Part shown: positions 17,354-26,668 of the stretch, piece after piece
Layout of the letters: each line of letters begins with the position of its first letter
How positions within the stretch are numbered: position 1 is the first letter of the stretch
Origin: Brevundimonas halotolerans
Lineage (GTDB): Bacteria; Pseudomonadota; Alphaproteobacteria; Caulobacterales; Caulobacteraceae
Assembly (NCBI RefSeq): GCF_003730275.1
Contig: NZ_QTTA01000010.1
Coordinates: 124,001 to 188,000, forward strand
Direction: 5' to 3'
DNA length: 64,000 nt
Notes under the pieces: model-generated
Told to the model about the DNA's origin: nothing
Databases searched by the model: none
Seen by the model: only the letters and a program-made list of their open reading frames with translations
Position numbers and translations under genes: made by a program

Positions 17354-18538
17354 TCATCTGCGATCCGGCCGGGGTAACAGCAACATGGGAGCATAGCCGA
17401 TCGCGAATGTCAGAAAGGCCGCTGACCAGAGTGTTGCCGAGGCGATCAGCAACGGCTGATAGATGTCCGGGATCAAGCCCCCCACGACTCGGGTTAGCGC
17501 CGCAGCATTGACCAGTACATAGATCAGAACCTCGACCTTGCCGGCGTTCAACGGCCGACCCGTATGGCCGCGACTGGCGCGAGTCATGATGGCGAGCGTC
17601 ATGACGCCGATTGCGCCCGCTGTCAGGGCGTGAACACCGACAGTGGGGGGGACCAGTCCGGGCGCGGCCGCTGACAGCCCCGTGAGAAAGAGGCCCGCAG
17701 CCAGCCACAGGTAGCCAAGGTGCAGAATCCACACGAGGGGTTCCGCTGCCGTGGCATCACCGCGCCACCGGATCAGCCGGAGCAGGTTCAATCCTCCCGC
17801 CGACAGCATGAGGGCACCCGCCAACGGGTGGGCCGGCGCGATGCCCCATGCGATGAGGCCCACAGCTGTGACCGCCAGGGTCACGGCGTCGAACCGGCCG
17901 ACGACAGCCGGCAATGGTCCGCCGCGCCTGATCTGCCAGTTGCGGGTGAAGCTCGGGGTAACCCGACCCCCGATGACCGCGATCAGCATGGCCACGACTG
18001 CAAGACCCAGGCGGGTGGACAGGTTTGCGACGCCGCCGGCGCCTGACTCGAGGTGAAATCCGGCATTGGCGAGGGCAAATATGGTGACCATGAGGGCAAC
18101 CGGTACATTGCGCCAGTTGCGCCCAGTCAGCACCTCCCGCCAGACCACGAAGGCCATGGCGAACAGGAACAGACCGTCAACCATCAAGGGCCAGATTGCC
18201 GCCGCCAGATTGGCGTCGAGGGCCATGGCCAGCATGGCACCCCGGCCTGCCAGCCACAGGCCGAACAGCAGGGCCAGCGGCGTCCCCACGACCGGCAGGC
18301 GACCCGTCCAGTTGGGCACGGCGGTGAGCAGGAAGCCGACGACGATCCCGCCCGTATAGCCGAACAGCATCTCGTGGACATGCCAGCTCAGCCCGACAGG
18401 TCCGCCGCTGAGAAAAGCGTAAAGCCAGAGCGGTGCGGCGATAGCCGACCACAAGGCCGAAAACAGATAGAAGGGGCGCAGACCAATGCTGAAGATGGCG
18501 GGCCCGCGATGGGCGCGGATGGCAGCGGCGGTGTTCAT
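17354..18538 (-). CDS. nnrS: NnrS family haem-copper membrane protein (NO tolerance)
   Basis: 394 residues starting MNTAAAIRAHRGP. The open frame reaches much further upstream, but that part is arginine-rich and overlaps the 88-bp gap after the chorismate mutase gene. About twelve membrane helices are seen. NnrS proteins bind haem and copper and protect cells from nitric oxide and its iron complexes; the mechanism is not settled. Conserved histidines occur in SWHVHEMLFGY and VGVHALTAGAIG. It is the last gene of the nrdJ-ubiTUV operon or has its own promoter in the 88-bp gap, where I found no FNR box. Confidence 0.9.
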   Translation of the reverse strand: MNTAAAIRAHRGPAIFSIGLRPFYLFSALWSAIAAPLWLYAFLSGGPVGLSWHVHEMLFGYTGGIVVGFLLTAVPNWTGRLPVVGTPLALLFGLWLAGRGAMLAMALDANLAAAIWPLMVDGLFLFAMAFVVWREVLTGRNWRNVPVALMVTIFALANAGFHLESGAGGVANLSTRLGLAVVAMLIAVIGGRVTPSFTRNWQIRRGGPLPAVVGRFDAVTLAVTAVGLIAWGIAPAHPLAGALMLSAGGLNLLRLIRWRGDATAAEPLVWILHLGYLWLAAGLFLTGLSAAAPGLVPPTVGVHALTAGAIGVMTLAIMTRASRGHTGRPLNAGKVEVLIYVLVNAAALTRVVGGLIPDIYQPLLIASATLWSAAFLTFAIGYAPMLLLPRPDRR

Positions 18539-18626
18539 AGGGACTCCGGGACGACGATGCGACCTGTGAATAGAGGACCCGGGCGTAGACCTGATTGACG
18601 GACCGGATGCTGCGACCTGCACTTCG

Positions 18627-18929
18627 TCAAGTCGATGGATCAGTCTTTTCAGCACAGGCAATGAGCGTCTTCTGAGACTCGGCCGAACGCTCGAGAAGCT
18701 CGCGCCAGACCGGAATTGCGATCGCTTCGTCCAGCCCGCAACGCCGTGCTGCCGACTGGACGCGGGTAAGGATGGCGGCGATCCGGACAGGATCCCGGGC
18801 ACTGTCCGGCCCCGTCTTGAGTGTGGCGATGACCGCGACCTGGCGCTGGCGGGCTGCGACCAACCGCACCAGGGCGGAATCGATCCGGTCTATTCTGGCC
18901 CGCCGGGCCTCCAGTTCGGTCGTGTTCAT
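18627..18929 (-). CDS. Monofunctional chorismate mutase, AroQ type
   Basis: 100 residues, entirely helical. The pattern ARIDRIDSALVRLVAARQRQ followed by a second helix with DPVRIAAILTRVQ matches the AroQ fold, including arginines and a lysine at the expected substrate-binding positions. The reaction is chorismate to prephenate. The ATG overlaps the ubiV stop (ATGA), so it is co-translated with the oxygen-independent ubiquinone genes. That pairing is odd, because ubiquinone also starts from chorismate. It could instead act on a related compound. Confidence 0.75.
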   Translation of the reverse strand: MNTTELEARRARIDRIDSALVRLVAARQRQVAVIATLKTGPDSARDPVRIAAILTRVQSAARRCGLDEAIAIPVWRELLERSAESQKTLIACAEKTDPST

Positions 18930-19828
18930 GCCGCGACACCCCCACGCCCCCAGCGAGCGCCGGCCATGCCGTGTAGATAGCCGCTGACCAGGGGTCCGGG
19001 CGGGCCAAGAGGCTCGATTTTCAACGCAAGTTCCTCTGCCATGATCCGCCCGGTAGAGAATTCGAGGAACAGGTTGGAGACTGCGATCATGTCCAGACTG
19101 TGCGGCGATAGTCGCAGGACCGAGACGCCGGCTTGCTTGAGCGCTTCAAGCTCAACATCAACCAGCTGACATCCGTGCGACAGGGTTTGCAGTCCGTTGA
19201 TGGCCAGAAAATCCTTACCCTCGATGGTCGCGACATCCATTCCGTCAGGATGGTGATCGCAGACATAGCGGCAGGCGTCCCGGTGCAGGCCCTCCATCCG
19301 AGCCTGGGCGCAGCGGCTCGACAGGGCCAGCGGCAGACGACCGAAGGCGAAGAGCTCGAGTTCGAGCCCGGGACAGGCTTGCGCGATTTCGGCGATCGAG
19401 GTCAGGGGGAGTTCGATGTTGGCGCACAGACGCACACAGCCCATCCGCACCAGCTCCGCCGCCGCGGGGGCGCTGTAGACGTTCAGCAGCGGGCCGGCGA
19501 CAAACGGGGCTGGCGCCCGGCTCCAGACCGCTGACATGTCCCCGGCCTCGATGAGATGATCGGGATCCGCAGCGAGCTCAGCCGCCAGCCGGCGCTCCCT
19601 CGGCGTGGAGGGGATAGCAAGGGTCGACCAGATCACGGTCTTGCCCGCCGCCTCCAGCCGATCTGCTGCGCGCGCCAGGACGTCCTGCAGCGGGGGCTGA
19701 CGCTTTCCACACACCACCTCGCCGAGATAGACCGTCCCCACCGGTGCCTCGTCGGCGATCCGGGCATAGAAGGCTTCGACCTGTTCCGTCGGCCAGTTGA
19801 ACAGCAGGGGTCCGATCGCCAGTTCCAT
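18926..19828 (-). CDS. ubiV: O2-independent ubiquinone hydroxylase component (U32 family)
   Basis: 300 residues from the ATG at 19828, which has GAGGGG just upstream and gives the family-type N-terminus MELAIGPLLFNWP. An ATG at 19840, overlapping the ubiU stop, is the alternative. UbiU and UbiV form a heterodimer with [4Fe-4S] clusters that hydroxylates the quinone ring without oxygen. The four cluster cysteines are present: C40, C173, C186 and C190; the last three have the same 13- and 4-residue spacing as in E. coli UbiV. It allows quinone synthesis for NarGHI under anoxia. Confidence 0.92.
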   Translation of the reverse strand: MELAIGPLLFNWPTEQVEAFYARIADEAPVGTVYLGEVVCGKRQPPLQDVLARAADRLEAAGKTVIWSTLAIPSTPRERRLAAELAADPDHLIEAGDMSAVWSRAPAPFVAGPLLNVYSAPAAAELVRMGCVRLCANIELPLTSIAEIAQACPGLELELFAFGRLPLALSSRCAQARMEGLHRDACRYVCDHHPDGMDVATIEGKDFLAINGLQTLSHGCQLVDVELEALKQAGVSVLRLSPHSLDMIAVSNLFLEFSTGRIMAEELALKIEPLGPPGPLVSGYLHGMAGARWGRGGVAA

Positions 19829-19836
19829 CGAACCCC

Positions 19837-20850
19837 TCATCGCCAGCGTTTCCGATAGGCCCCGGTCGTCTCCCGTGCGCCTTCAGCGAGGTCACCCAAC
19901 AGGGATTCATAGGGGGCTGGAGATTCCCCTCGCGCGATGGCGTCGATCGCCGCCCGAAAGGCGGCGGTGACGCGGGACACATAGGCGCGTCCTCTCTGTC
20001 GTCCCTCAATCTTGACGGCCGTGACCCCGGCCGTGGCGAGTCCGGCCAGCAGGCTCATGGCGTTCAGACTGACCGGATCCTCGAACAGATAGCCCGGCTC
20101 ATCGGAGCCGCCGCCCCGGAATCGGCCCTTGCAGAGGGTCGGATAGCCGCCGACCTGGCCCGCTGGCAGCCGGTCAATGGCGAAGCCGGACAATCGCGTC
20201 GTGCGCTCGCCGTGGTCGTCGCTGAAACTCACCGCCTCGGGCGGCGAACACACCCCTGACAGGTTCGGCGATCTTCCCGAGGCATAGGAGGACAGGGCGC
20301 AGCGGCCCTCGGCCATTACGCATAGTCCGCCGTAGACGAAGGCTTCGGTCTCGACGGAAATTTCCGGTGTCAAACTCCTGATTTCCTCGACGCTGAGGAC
20401 ACGGGGCAGAACCACCCGTTTCACCCCGTATTCACGAGCGTAAAAGGCGATCGCTTCCGGCGTCCCCGCCGCAGCCTGCACCGACAGATGAAGCCGCGTG
20501 TCCGGATGGTTGGCGCGCAAATGAGACAGTACGGCGAGGTCTGCGGCGATCACCGCGTCCACACCGGCCGCAACAGCGGCGTCAGCTGAGGCCCGCCACA
20601 CATCGGTGGCGTCGGCACGGGCAAAGGTATTCAGCGCCAGCAGGACCCGGGCGTCGCGCTCGTGTGCCCAGTCGGTCGCAACGCGCAGTTCCTCGGGGGA
20701 GAAGTTCAGACCCGGGAAATTTCGTGCATTGGTCTCGTCGCGGAAGCCGCAGTATACGCTGTCCGCGCCAGCCTCGATCGCCGCTCTCAGCATGGCTGGC
20801 GAACCAGCTGGGCACACTAATTCCAGCCCTGAAGCCGCACGTCTGTTCAC
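19837..20850 (-). CDS. ubiU: O2-independent ubiquinone hydroxylase component (U32 family)
   Basis: 337 residues. Cysteines C177, C184, C201 and C240 have spacings of 7, 17 and 39, exactly those of the [4Fe-4S] ligands of E. coli UbiU. The N-terminal ELVCPAGSPAMLRAAIEAGAD and the segment ETEAFVYGGLCVMAEGRC are typical of U32 proteins, often mis-annotated as proteases. It works with UbiV and UbiT. The start overlaps ubiT and the stop lies close to or within the ubiV start, so the three are translationally linked. Confidence 0.94.
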   Translation of the reverse strand: MNRRAASGLELVCPAGSPAMLRAAIEAGADSVYCGFRDETNARNFPGLNFSPEELRVATDWAHERDARVLLALNTFARADATDVWRASADAAVAAGVDAVIAADLAVLSHLRANHPDTRLHLSVQAAAGTPEAIAFYAREYGVKRVVLPRVLSVEEIRSLTPEISVETEAFVYGGLCVMAEGRCALSSYASGRSPNLSGVCSPPEAVSFSDDHGERTTRLSGFAIDRLPAGQVGGYPTLCKGRFRGGGSDEPGYLFEDPVSLNAMSLLAGLATAGVTAVKIEGRQRGRAYVSRVTAAFRAAIDAIARGESPAPYESLLGDLAEGARETTGAYRKRWR

Positions 20851-21371
20851 GGGTAGGCCTCGACTGGGCGCCAGTGTCCGGCGATCGACAAGGCGGTCTG
20901 CAGCAGCGGATCCAGCTGGCGTGGCAAGCCCAGGATATCGGCCATCGTCAACTCCGACGCTTCGAGCGCATTGTGCAAAGCCAGGATGGCGACGGTATCG
21001 CCATTGACGTCGATCCGGCGCTGGAAAAAGGCGCCGTCGGCATCTCGCCGACCGTCAAACAGGGACAACAGCGTCAGCAGCGGACCCCTTATGCAAGCCG
21101 ACGTCTCGCCGGGATCTGCATTGGAGCGGACCACCCGGATGGACCCGGCGGTGCCGTCCGGCCGCATCTCAAAGGCGAAGGGCAAGCCGTCAGGCATAAT
21201 GCGTATGGTAGCCCGACGGACTTCACCCAACCGATCGAACGCGTCAGGCTGACGACGCGCCACCCCCCGAAGGGAAGCCGTCAGCAGGACCTCCACAGGC
21301 CGCCGCGAGCGATACAGGAGTTCAGTCCACCCATGACTCGACGAAGAGCGACGCAGAGGTGCTATCCGCAT
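20847..21371 (-). CDS. ubiT: O2-independent ubiquinone biosynthesis accessory factor (SCP2 domain)
   Basis: 174 residues from the ATG at 21371, which gives a 10-bp overlap with the nrdJ end; an upstream start at 21437 would overlap nrdJ by 76 bp. The middle (about residues 35-120) matches an SCP2 lipid-binding domain, as in UbiT. UbiT is thought to hold ubiquinone intermediates for UbiU-UbiV. Identification relies on this domain plus position directly before ubiU; sequence conservation in the family is modest. Confidence 0.82.
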   Translation of the reverse strand: MRIAPLRRSSSSHGWTELLYRSRRPVEVLLTASLRGVARRQPDAFDRLGEVRRATIRIMPDGLPFAFEMRPDGTAGSIRVVRSNADPGETSACIRGPLLTLLSLFDGRRDADGAFFQRRIDVNGDTVAILALHNALEASELTMADILGLPRQLDPLLQTALSIAGHWRPVEAYP

Positions 21372-23620
21372 CGGGAATAGCCGCAGTCGAGGCAGCTGTC
21401 GCAGCCTTCCTTGCGAACAAGACCCGGCGTGCCGCATCGCGGACAGGCCGTGGGAGCAGGCGCTGCAGCGGTCGCTGGGCCGGGGTCCTGTACAGGCGCG
21501 GCTTCAGGCGCAGAGGCGCCGTCACCGGCCGAGAGGTTCATGTGACGCTCGATCACCGCTCCAATGGCGGCCGGTAGGGACGGCGTATAGCGCCCCTCCA
21601 TCCAGGCCCCGCCGCCCGGGTCGAAGACCGCCTTGAGTTCTTCTGCCACAAAGGAGACGTCGCCACCCCGCCGGAAAACAGCCGACACCATCCGGGTAAG
21701 GGCGACGGTCCAGGCATAGTGAGCCATGTTCTTGGAGTTGACGAAAATCTCCATCGGACGCCGCTCGCCTCCGGGCTCGTCGTTGGAGTCATTGATCGTC
21801 ACATAGACGGCGTGCGCGTCCAGCGGCCAGCGCACCTTGTAGGTCGCACCCTCCAGCCGCGCAGGCCTCGGCGTCAACACTGGCCCGACCGGAACGGTCT
21901 CGTCTGACGGCGACGGCTCGACGCTCAGGACCGAGCCGGTGATGGCATTCGGCCGATAGGTCGTCAGACCCTTGCAGCCCAGACGATAGCCCTGCCGATA
22001 GACATCGGAGAAGGCGTCGAAGGCTATATCTTCGGGGCAGTTGATGGTCTTGGAGATGGAGCTGTCGATCTGGGCCTGGGCCGCCGCCTGCATCCGCAGA
22101 TGATGCTCCGGAGTCAGGGTCTGAGCGGTGACAAAGGCGTCGCCCGGCGCGCTTTCCAGCGGAGCGCCCGCTCCCATGATCCGCTTCCAGAGCGTCAAGG
22201 CGTAGTCCTCCACGGCTTCCTCGCGCTTGCTGCCATCCGGCTGCAACACCTTGCGGGTGTAAGTGAAGGCGAACACGGGCTCGATTCCGGACGACACATT
22301 CCCCGCCAGGAGAGACGTCGTTCCCGTGGGAGCGATCGAGGTCAGGCAACCGTTGCGCAGGCCGTGCCGGGCAATCAGGTCGCGTGTCTCGGGATCCAGT
22401 ACCGCGAGGTTTGGCCGATCCAGCATAGCCGGATCATAGAGGGGGAAGGCGCCCTTCTCGGCTGCCAGCTCGGCCGAGGCGCGATAGGCCTCCCGCCGGA
22501 TCAACCCCAGCCACTGTTCCGTCAGGGCCACGGCCCTGTCCTCGCCATAGCGGGCGCCGCAGAAGATCAGGGCGTCGGCGAGCCCCGTCACGCCAAGGCC
22601 GAGGCGGCGCTTGGCCCGGGCCTCTTCTTCCTGCGCCGGCAGGGGGAAGCGGGAGACGTCAATGACATTGTCCAGCATCCGCACCGCCGTGCGGGTGAGA
22701 GCCGCCAGCTCGACTTCATCCATGGCGGCGCCGGGATCGAACGGAGAAGAGACCAGACGGGCCAGATTGATGGACCCCAGCAGGCAGGCGCCGTAGGGGG
22801 GCAGCATCTGCTCGCCGCAAGGATTGGAGGCCGAGATCACCTCGCAATGGGCAAGGTTGTTCGCCGCGTTGACGCGGTCGATGAAGATCACCCCCGGCTC
22901 GGCGGCGTCATAGGTGGCCTGCATCAGGCGATTCCACAAATCTGCCGCCCGAACGGTGCGCCGCACCTCGCCACCGAACACCAGAGGCCAGTCCGCGTCG
23001 GCGTCCAGGGCGGTCATGAAGGCGTCGGTGACCAGCACAGAGAGGTTGAAGTTCCGGAACCGGACCGCATCCCGCTTGGCGTCGATGAAGGCCTCGATGT
23101 CCGGATGGTCAATCCGCAGGCAGCCCATCATCGCCCCGCGCCTTTGGCCGGCAGACATGATGGTGCGGCACATGGAATCCCAGACGTCCATAAAGCTGAG
23201 CGGGCCCGAGGCTTCCGCCCCGACGCCCCTCACCGGCGCACCGGACGGCCGCACCGTGGAGAAGTCCATGCCGACGCCGCCACCCTGCTGCATGGTCACC
23301 GCAGCCTCGCGCAGGTGCAGGAAGATGCCGTCGAGGTCATCGGGCACTGTGCCCATGACGAAGCAGTTGAACAGGGTGACGGCGCGGCCAGTGCCCGCCC
23401 CCGCGAGAATCCGTCCAGCGGGCAGGAAGCGGTAGTCTTCAAGCGCGTCCCGAAAACGGGCGCGCCAGCGACCGCGCAACTTTGCAGGTTCGGCTTCAGC
23501 GAGCGCGGTCGCGACCCGGTCCCACGTGGCCTCAACGGTCGCATCTCCGGCCCCGTCGTTCGGCCGGAAACGATATTTCTTGCTCCAGATCTCACCCGCC
23601 AGCGGACTATCGAACGCCAT
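21362..23620 (-). CDS. nrdJ: Adenosylcobalamin-dependent (class II) ribonucleotide reductase
   Basis: 752 residues. Class II enzymes make deoxynucleotides with coenzyme B12, with or without oxygen, and so suit life under nitrate respiration. Active-site elements are present: NCFVMG and SASNPCGEQ (catalytic cysteines and the NPCGE loop), plus IAPTGTTSLLAGNVSSGIEP. The C-terminus ends in a zinc-ribbon-like tail with paired cysteines (CPRCG, then CDSCLDCGYSRCG) that regenerates the active site. It is the first gene of the operon with ubiTUV. The leader is too short and lacks a B12 box for a cobalamin riboswitch. Confidence 0.95.
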   Translation of the reverse strand: MAFDSPLAGEIWSKKYRFRPNDGAGDATVEATWDRVATALAEAEPAKLRGRWRARFRDALEDYRFLPAGRILAGAGTGRAVTLFNCFVMGTVPDDLDGIFLHLREAAVTMQQGGGVGMDFSTVRPSGAPVRGVGAEASGPLSFMDVWDSMCRTIMSAGQRRGAMMGCLRIDHPDIEAFIDAKRDAVRFRNFNLSVLVTDAFMTALDADADWPLVFGGEVRRTVRAADLWNRLMQATYDAAEPGVIFIDRVNAANNLAHCEVISASNPCGEQMLPPYGACLLGSINLARLVSSPFDPGAAMDEVELAALTRTAVRMLDNVIDVSRFPLPAQEEEARAKRRLGLGVTGLADALIFCGARYGEDRAVALTEQWLGLIRREAYRASAELAAEKGAFPLYDPAMLDRPNLAVLDPETRDLIARHGLRNGCLTSIAPTGTTSLLAGNVSSGIEPVFAFTYTRKVLQPDGSKREEAVEDYALTLWKRIMGAGAPLESAPGDAFVTAQTLTPEHHLRMQAAAQAQIDSSISKTINCPEDIAFDAFSDVYRQGYRLGCKGLTTYRPNAITGSVLSVEPSPSDETVPVGPVLTPRPARLEGATYKVRWPLDAHAVYVTINDSNDEPGGERRPMEIFVNSKNMAHYAWTVALTRMVSAVFRRGGDVSFVAEELKAVFDPGGGAWMEGRYTPSLPAAIGAVIERHMNLSAGDGASAPEAAPVQDPGPATAAAPAPTACPRCGTPGLVRKEGCDSCLDCGYSRCG

Positions 23621-23722
23621 CTCTGCACCCCTTCAAATTTGGAGTTCAGATTCGCCGATTCCGTGCGGCACGGGGAAGGGTGGCAGGGGTGTCGCGCACC
23701 CGGACCGGCATCAATGCGAGGC

Positions 23723-23736
23723 TTGACTGACGTCAA
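23723..23736. promoter_or_regulatory. FNR/Dnr-type box between nrdJ and ric
   Basis: TTGACTGACGTCAA sits inside a perfect 18-bp palindrome-with-spacer (GCTTGAC-TGAC-GTCAAGC, 23721-23738). The centre is about 109 bp from the nrdJ ATG and 92 bp from the ric ATG. A single site could activate both divergent units. The remaining intergenic DNA holds no recognisable gene. Confidence 0.8.
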
Positions 23737-23820
23737 GCCCTGGCCCGCTGCGACGCCTTACGAAGACCCGATCATCACGCTCGCGCATGGGAGCGCGAAA
23801 GGAAGAGGACACTCTGGAAC

Positions 23821-24465
23821 ATGTCGCTTGAACATCTTTCCGTCGGCGAGATCGCTGTCATCCTGCCGGGAGCCACGACGGTCTTTCGTCGCCACAAAAT
23901 CGACTTCTGTTGCAAGGGCGACGTCTTGCTTGCCAAGGAAGCGGAGAGCCGAGGCCTCGATCTGTCGGCGCTTGAGGCGGAGCTCCACGCTCTGGAAGCG
24001 CCGGGAGACCACGCGCCCGCCGAGACAGCCGACCTGATCGCCCACATTGTTGAGCGCTATCACAAGGTGCACCGGCGGGAATTCCCCGAGGTCATCGCCT
24101 TGGCCCGCCGCGTCGAGTCGGTTCACCGCGACAGGGCCGACTGCCCGCACGGGCTGGCCAACCTGCTTTCCGACATGTTCGATGATCTCGAAGACCATCA
24201 GCACAAGGAGGAGGCAGTCCTGTTTCCAGCGATGCTCAATGGCATTGGTCCGGCCCTGTGTGGCCCGATCTCCCGGATGATGCAGGACCACGATGACCTG
24301 GGGGCTTTGCTGGCTTTCATGGCGGAGCTGACCGACGACTTCGTCGTGCCGGACGGGGCGTGCGCTACCTGGCGTGCTCTGTATGCCGGGTGCAGCAAGC
24401 TGGATATGGACCTGCGCGAGCACGTCCACCTGGAGAACAATATCCTTTTCCAGCGCTTCCTCTGA
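23821..24465 (+). CDS. ric: Iron-sulfur cluster repair di-iron protein (Ric/YtfE/ScdA/DnrN)
   Basis: 214 residues. The N-terminal ScdA_N domain carries IDFCCKG (C30, C31). It is followed by a hemerythrin-type domain with candidate ligands H84, H102, H128 with E131, H157, and H201 with E205. Ric proteins restore iron-sulfur clusters damaged by NO or oxidants in the cytoplasm. The gene diverges from nrdJ over a shared FNR box, which fits induction by NO or anoxia. It ends 6 bp from the convergent moeA. Confidence 0.93.
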   Translation: MSLEHLSVGEIAVILPGATTVFRRHKIDFCCKGDVLLAKEAESRGLDLSALEAELHALEAPGDHAPAETADLIAHIVERYHKVHRREFPEVIALARRVESVHRDRADCPHGLANLLSDMFDDLEDHQHKEEAVLFPAMLNGIGPALCGPISRMMQDHDDLGALLAFMAELTDDFVVPDGACATWRALYAGCSKLDMDLREHVHLENNILFQRFL

Positions 24466-24471
24466 GCGGGT

Positions 24472-25671
24472 TCAGAAGTCCAGAACGAGGGCGGTGTCCC
24501 CGGCGTCGAGAGCTGTAGCGCCGGGGCGCCGCCGGATCAGTACATCCGCAGTCGCCAAGGCCATCTGGGTCGCAGAGTCCTGGACAGACAATGGCGCGAC
24601 ACCGCCTCCGACCAGACGGCCGCGCTCAAAGGTCTCCCGATCTCCGCAGGGTTTCAGCGGCGCAGTCAGGGTCATGTCCCGCCAGCTCAGTAGCGCGCTC
24701 GGATCTCTCCCCGCCAGACCGGCGACCAGTGGCGCCATGAACAGACGGGCCGTCACCAGCGCTGAGGTGGGATTGCCAGGCAGACCCAGGACCAGCTTCC
24801 CGCCTGCCCGCCCGAACCAGACCGGCTTGCCCGGTTTGATGGCCACCTTGGAGAAGATCATTTCCAGTCCGAGCGGGGTGAACATCGAGCGGGCGTAGTC
24901 CTTCTCGCCGACGGACGCACCGCCCGTGACCACCACCAGATCGGCTTCGTCGAGCGCGCGGCGGGCAGCAGCCCCAAGGAGTTCAGGCGTATCGGTCAGG
25001 CGGCGGCGATCAACCACCTCACCCCCGCATTGCCGCGCAAGGGCGGCGACGCCGAACGAGACGCTCTCCGGAATGCTGCCGGGCGTCTCCAGAGCCTGCC
25101 CTGGTTCGGCCAGTTCATCCCCGGTGCCGAGGATGACTATGCGCGGGCGGCGTACGACCGACAGCGTGGTGACGTCAGCGGCTGCAGCGGTGACCATGGC
25201 GCGAAAACCGAGGGCCGTCCCCGCGCGGAGCAAGGTATCACCGGCCCTGAAGTCCGACCCCGATGCGCGGATGTGCTTGCCCGGTCCGGGCGTCACCTCG
25301 AACACGGCCATGTCTCCGTCGCGGCCGACAATCTCCTGGACCACGATCCTGTCGGCCCCGTGGGGTACGGGTCCGCCGGTAAAGACCCGGGCGCAGGTTC
25401 CGCCAGGCAGGACCGGCACGTCGGCTCGCCCGGCGAAGGCAACGGTGGTGATTGGCAGTCGGGCCGGAAAGGTCCCAAGGTCGACGTCTCGCACGGCGTA
25501 GCCGTCCATCGCCGATACAGCAGCGCGCGGGGCGTCGCCGCGGGCCCGCAGATCGACGGCCAGTACCCGGTCGGCGGCGGCGCCCAGCGCCACCGTCTCG
25601 CATGGCAGGGGACGGGCTTCGGTCAGGACCAGAGCGACGGCGGAGTCGAAATCAATCACGACGCGGTCCAA
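24472..25671 (-). CDS. moeA: Molybdopterin molybdenumtransferase
   Basis: 399 residues, the usual MoeA length. MoeA inserts molybdate into adenylylated molybdopterin. Family segments are [10 protein letters not shown] near residue 55, [38 protein letters not shown] and GLPGNPTSA. It is the last gene of the moaDEBC-moeA operon. Its start overlaps moaC by 16 bp. Confidence 0.96.
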   Translation of the reverse strand: MDRVVIDFDSAVALVLTEARPLPCETVALGAAADRVLAVDLRARGDAPRAAVSAMDGYAVRDVDLGTFPARLPITTVAFAGRADVPVLPGGTCARVFTGGPVPHGADRIVVQEIVGRDGDMAVFEVTPGPGKHIRASGSDFRAGDTLLRAGTALGFRAMVTAAAADVTTLSVVRRPRIVILGTGDELAEPGQALETPGSIPESVSFGVAALARQCGGEVVDRRRLTDTPELLGAAARRALDEADLVVVTGGASVGEKDYARSMFTPLGLEMIFSKVAIKPGKPVWFGRAGGKLVLGLPGNPTSALVTARLFMAPLVAGLAGRDPSALLSWRDMTLTAPLKPCGDRETFERGRLVGGGVAPLSVQDSATQMALATADVLIRRRPGATALDAGDTALVLDF

Positions 25672-26132
25672 TCGCCCGATCGTCCGCCCGACTTGGACAA
25701 CAGCCGGACCTGGCTGATGACCATGCCCCGGTCAGCCGCCTTGAGCATGTCGTAGAGGGTGAGGCAGGCGACGGAGACGGCGGTCAGGGCCTCCATCTCG
25801 ACGCCGGTCGGTCCCGAGACACGCGCCTCCGCCGTAACGATGAAGCCGGGCAAGGCTTCGTCGAGATCGATCTTCACCGAGACCTTGTCGAGGCCGAGCG
25901 GGTGGCACAACGGGATCAGGTCCGCTGTGCGCTTCGCCCCCAAGATCCCGGCCAGTTCGGCGGTCGTGACCACTGCACCCTTGGGTGCGTGGTCATCCTG
26001 GACCAGCGCAAGTGTGGCAGGCGCACAGATAACCCGGCCTTCAGCCACAGCCCGCCGTGCCGTCGGCGTCTTGTCGCCCACGTCGACCATGTGCACGCGC
26101 CCGCCGCTGTCCAGATGGGTCAGGGCGCTCAC
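25656..26132 (-). CDS. moaC: Cyclic pyranopterin monophosphate synthase
   Basis: 158 residues from a GTG at 26132 that overlaps the moaB stop (GTGA). The open frame extends upstream in ATG form, but that would intrude about 100 bp into moaB. Family motifs are [20 protein letters not shown] and [20 protein letters not shown]. MoaC completes the first stage of molybdopterin synthesis with MoaA (encoded separately at 13494). Confidence 0.95.
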   Translation of the reverse strand: MSALTHLDSGGRVHMVDVGDKTPTARRAVAEGRVICAPATLALVQDDHAPKGAVVTTAELAGILGAKRTADLIPLCHPLGLDKVSVKIDLDEALPGFIVTAEARVSGPTGVEMEALTAVSVACLTLYDMLKAADRGMVISQVRLLSKSGGRSGDWTAS

Positions 26133-26668
26133 GGGCAGATGCCCCGGAAACGCGGGATCTGGCCCACCAGGGAACAGGGCCGGAAGCGGCTGTCTAGCTC
26201 TTCCGCCAGCACCAGGTCCCAGGCGTCGCGGCACGCCCCGGTCGAACCGGGCACGCAGAAGATGAAGGTGTCCTCGGCCTGTCCCGCGAGCGCCCGTGAT
26301 TGAAGGGTCGCCACGCCGACCGTGCCCAGGCTGGCGAGGTGGAAGACCACGGAAAAACCCTCAAGCTCACGTCGGAACAGCGGCTTCACGGCCTCAGGCG
26401 TCACGTCACGCGGTGAGAAGCCGGTACCGCCCGTGGTCAGGACGACGTCGACATCCGGGTCCTGGACCCAGATCTTGAGCTGGCTGCGGATGGCATCCAC
26501 CTCATCGTGAACGATGGCCTTGCCCTTCAGCACATGGCCCGCCGTGGTCAGGCGTTCGACCAGGGTGCCGCCCGAGGTATCAGTCGTTTCATCGCGGGTG
26601 TCCGAGATGGTCAGCACCGCGATGTTGAGCGGGTGAAATGGCAGCGTCTCGTCAATTCTTCCGGCCAT
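26129..26668 (-). CDS. moaB: Molybdenum cofactor biosynthesis protein B (molybdopterin adenylyltransferase type)
   Basis: 179 residues of the MoaB/Mog family: [13 protein letters not shown] at the start, [16 protein letters not shown] at residues 80-95 and [12 protein letters not shown] near residue 140. The protein adenylylates molybdopterin before MoeA acts. The ATG overlaps the moaE stop by one base (TGATG). Confidence 0.93.
   Translation of the reverse strand: MAGRIDETLPFHPLNIAVLTISDTRDETTDTSGGTLVERLTTAGHVLKGKAIVHDEVDAIRSQLKIWVQDPDVDVVLTTGGTGFSPRDVTPEAVKPLFRRELEGFSVVFHLASLGTVGVATLQSRALAGQAEDTFIFCVPGSTGACRDAWDLVLAEELDSRFRPCSLVGQIPRFRGICP

Noticed and set aside
19837-20850. Peptidase (U32) function for ubiU and ubiV
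   Set aside because: Their cluster cysteines and linkage to ubiT match the oxygen-independent ubiquinone hydroxylase rather than a protease.
23621-23722. Cobalamin riboswitch before nrdJ
   Set aside because: The leader is only about 100 nt and I find no B12-box-like segment; the FNR-type palindrome explains control better.
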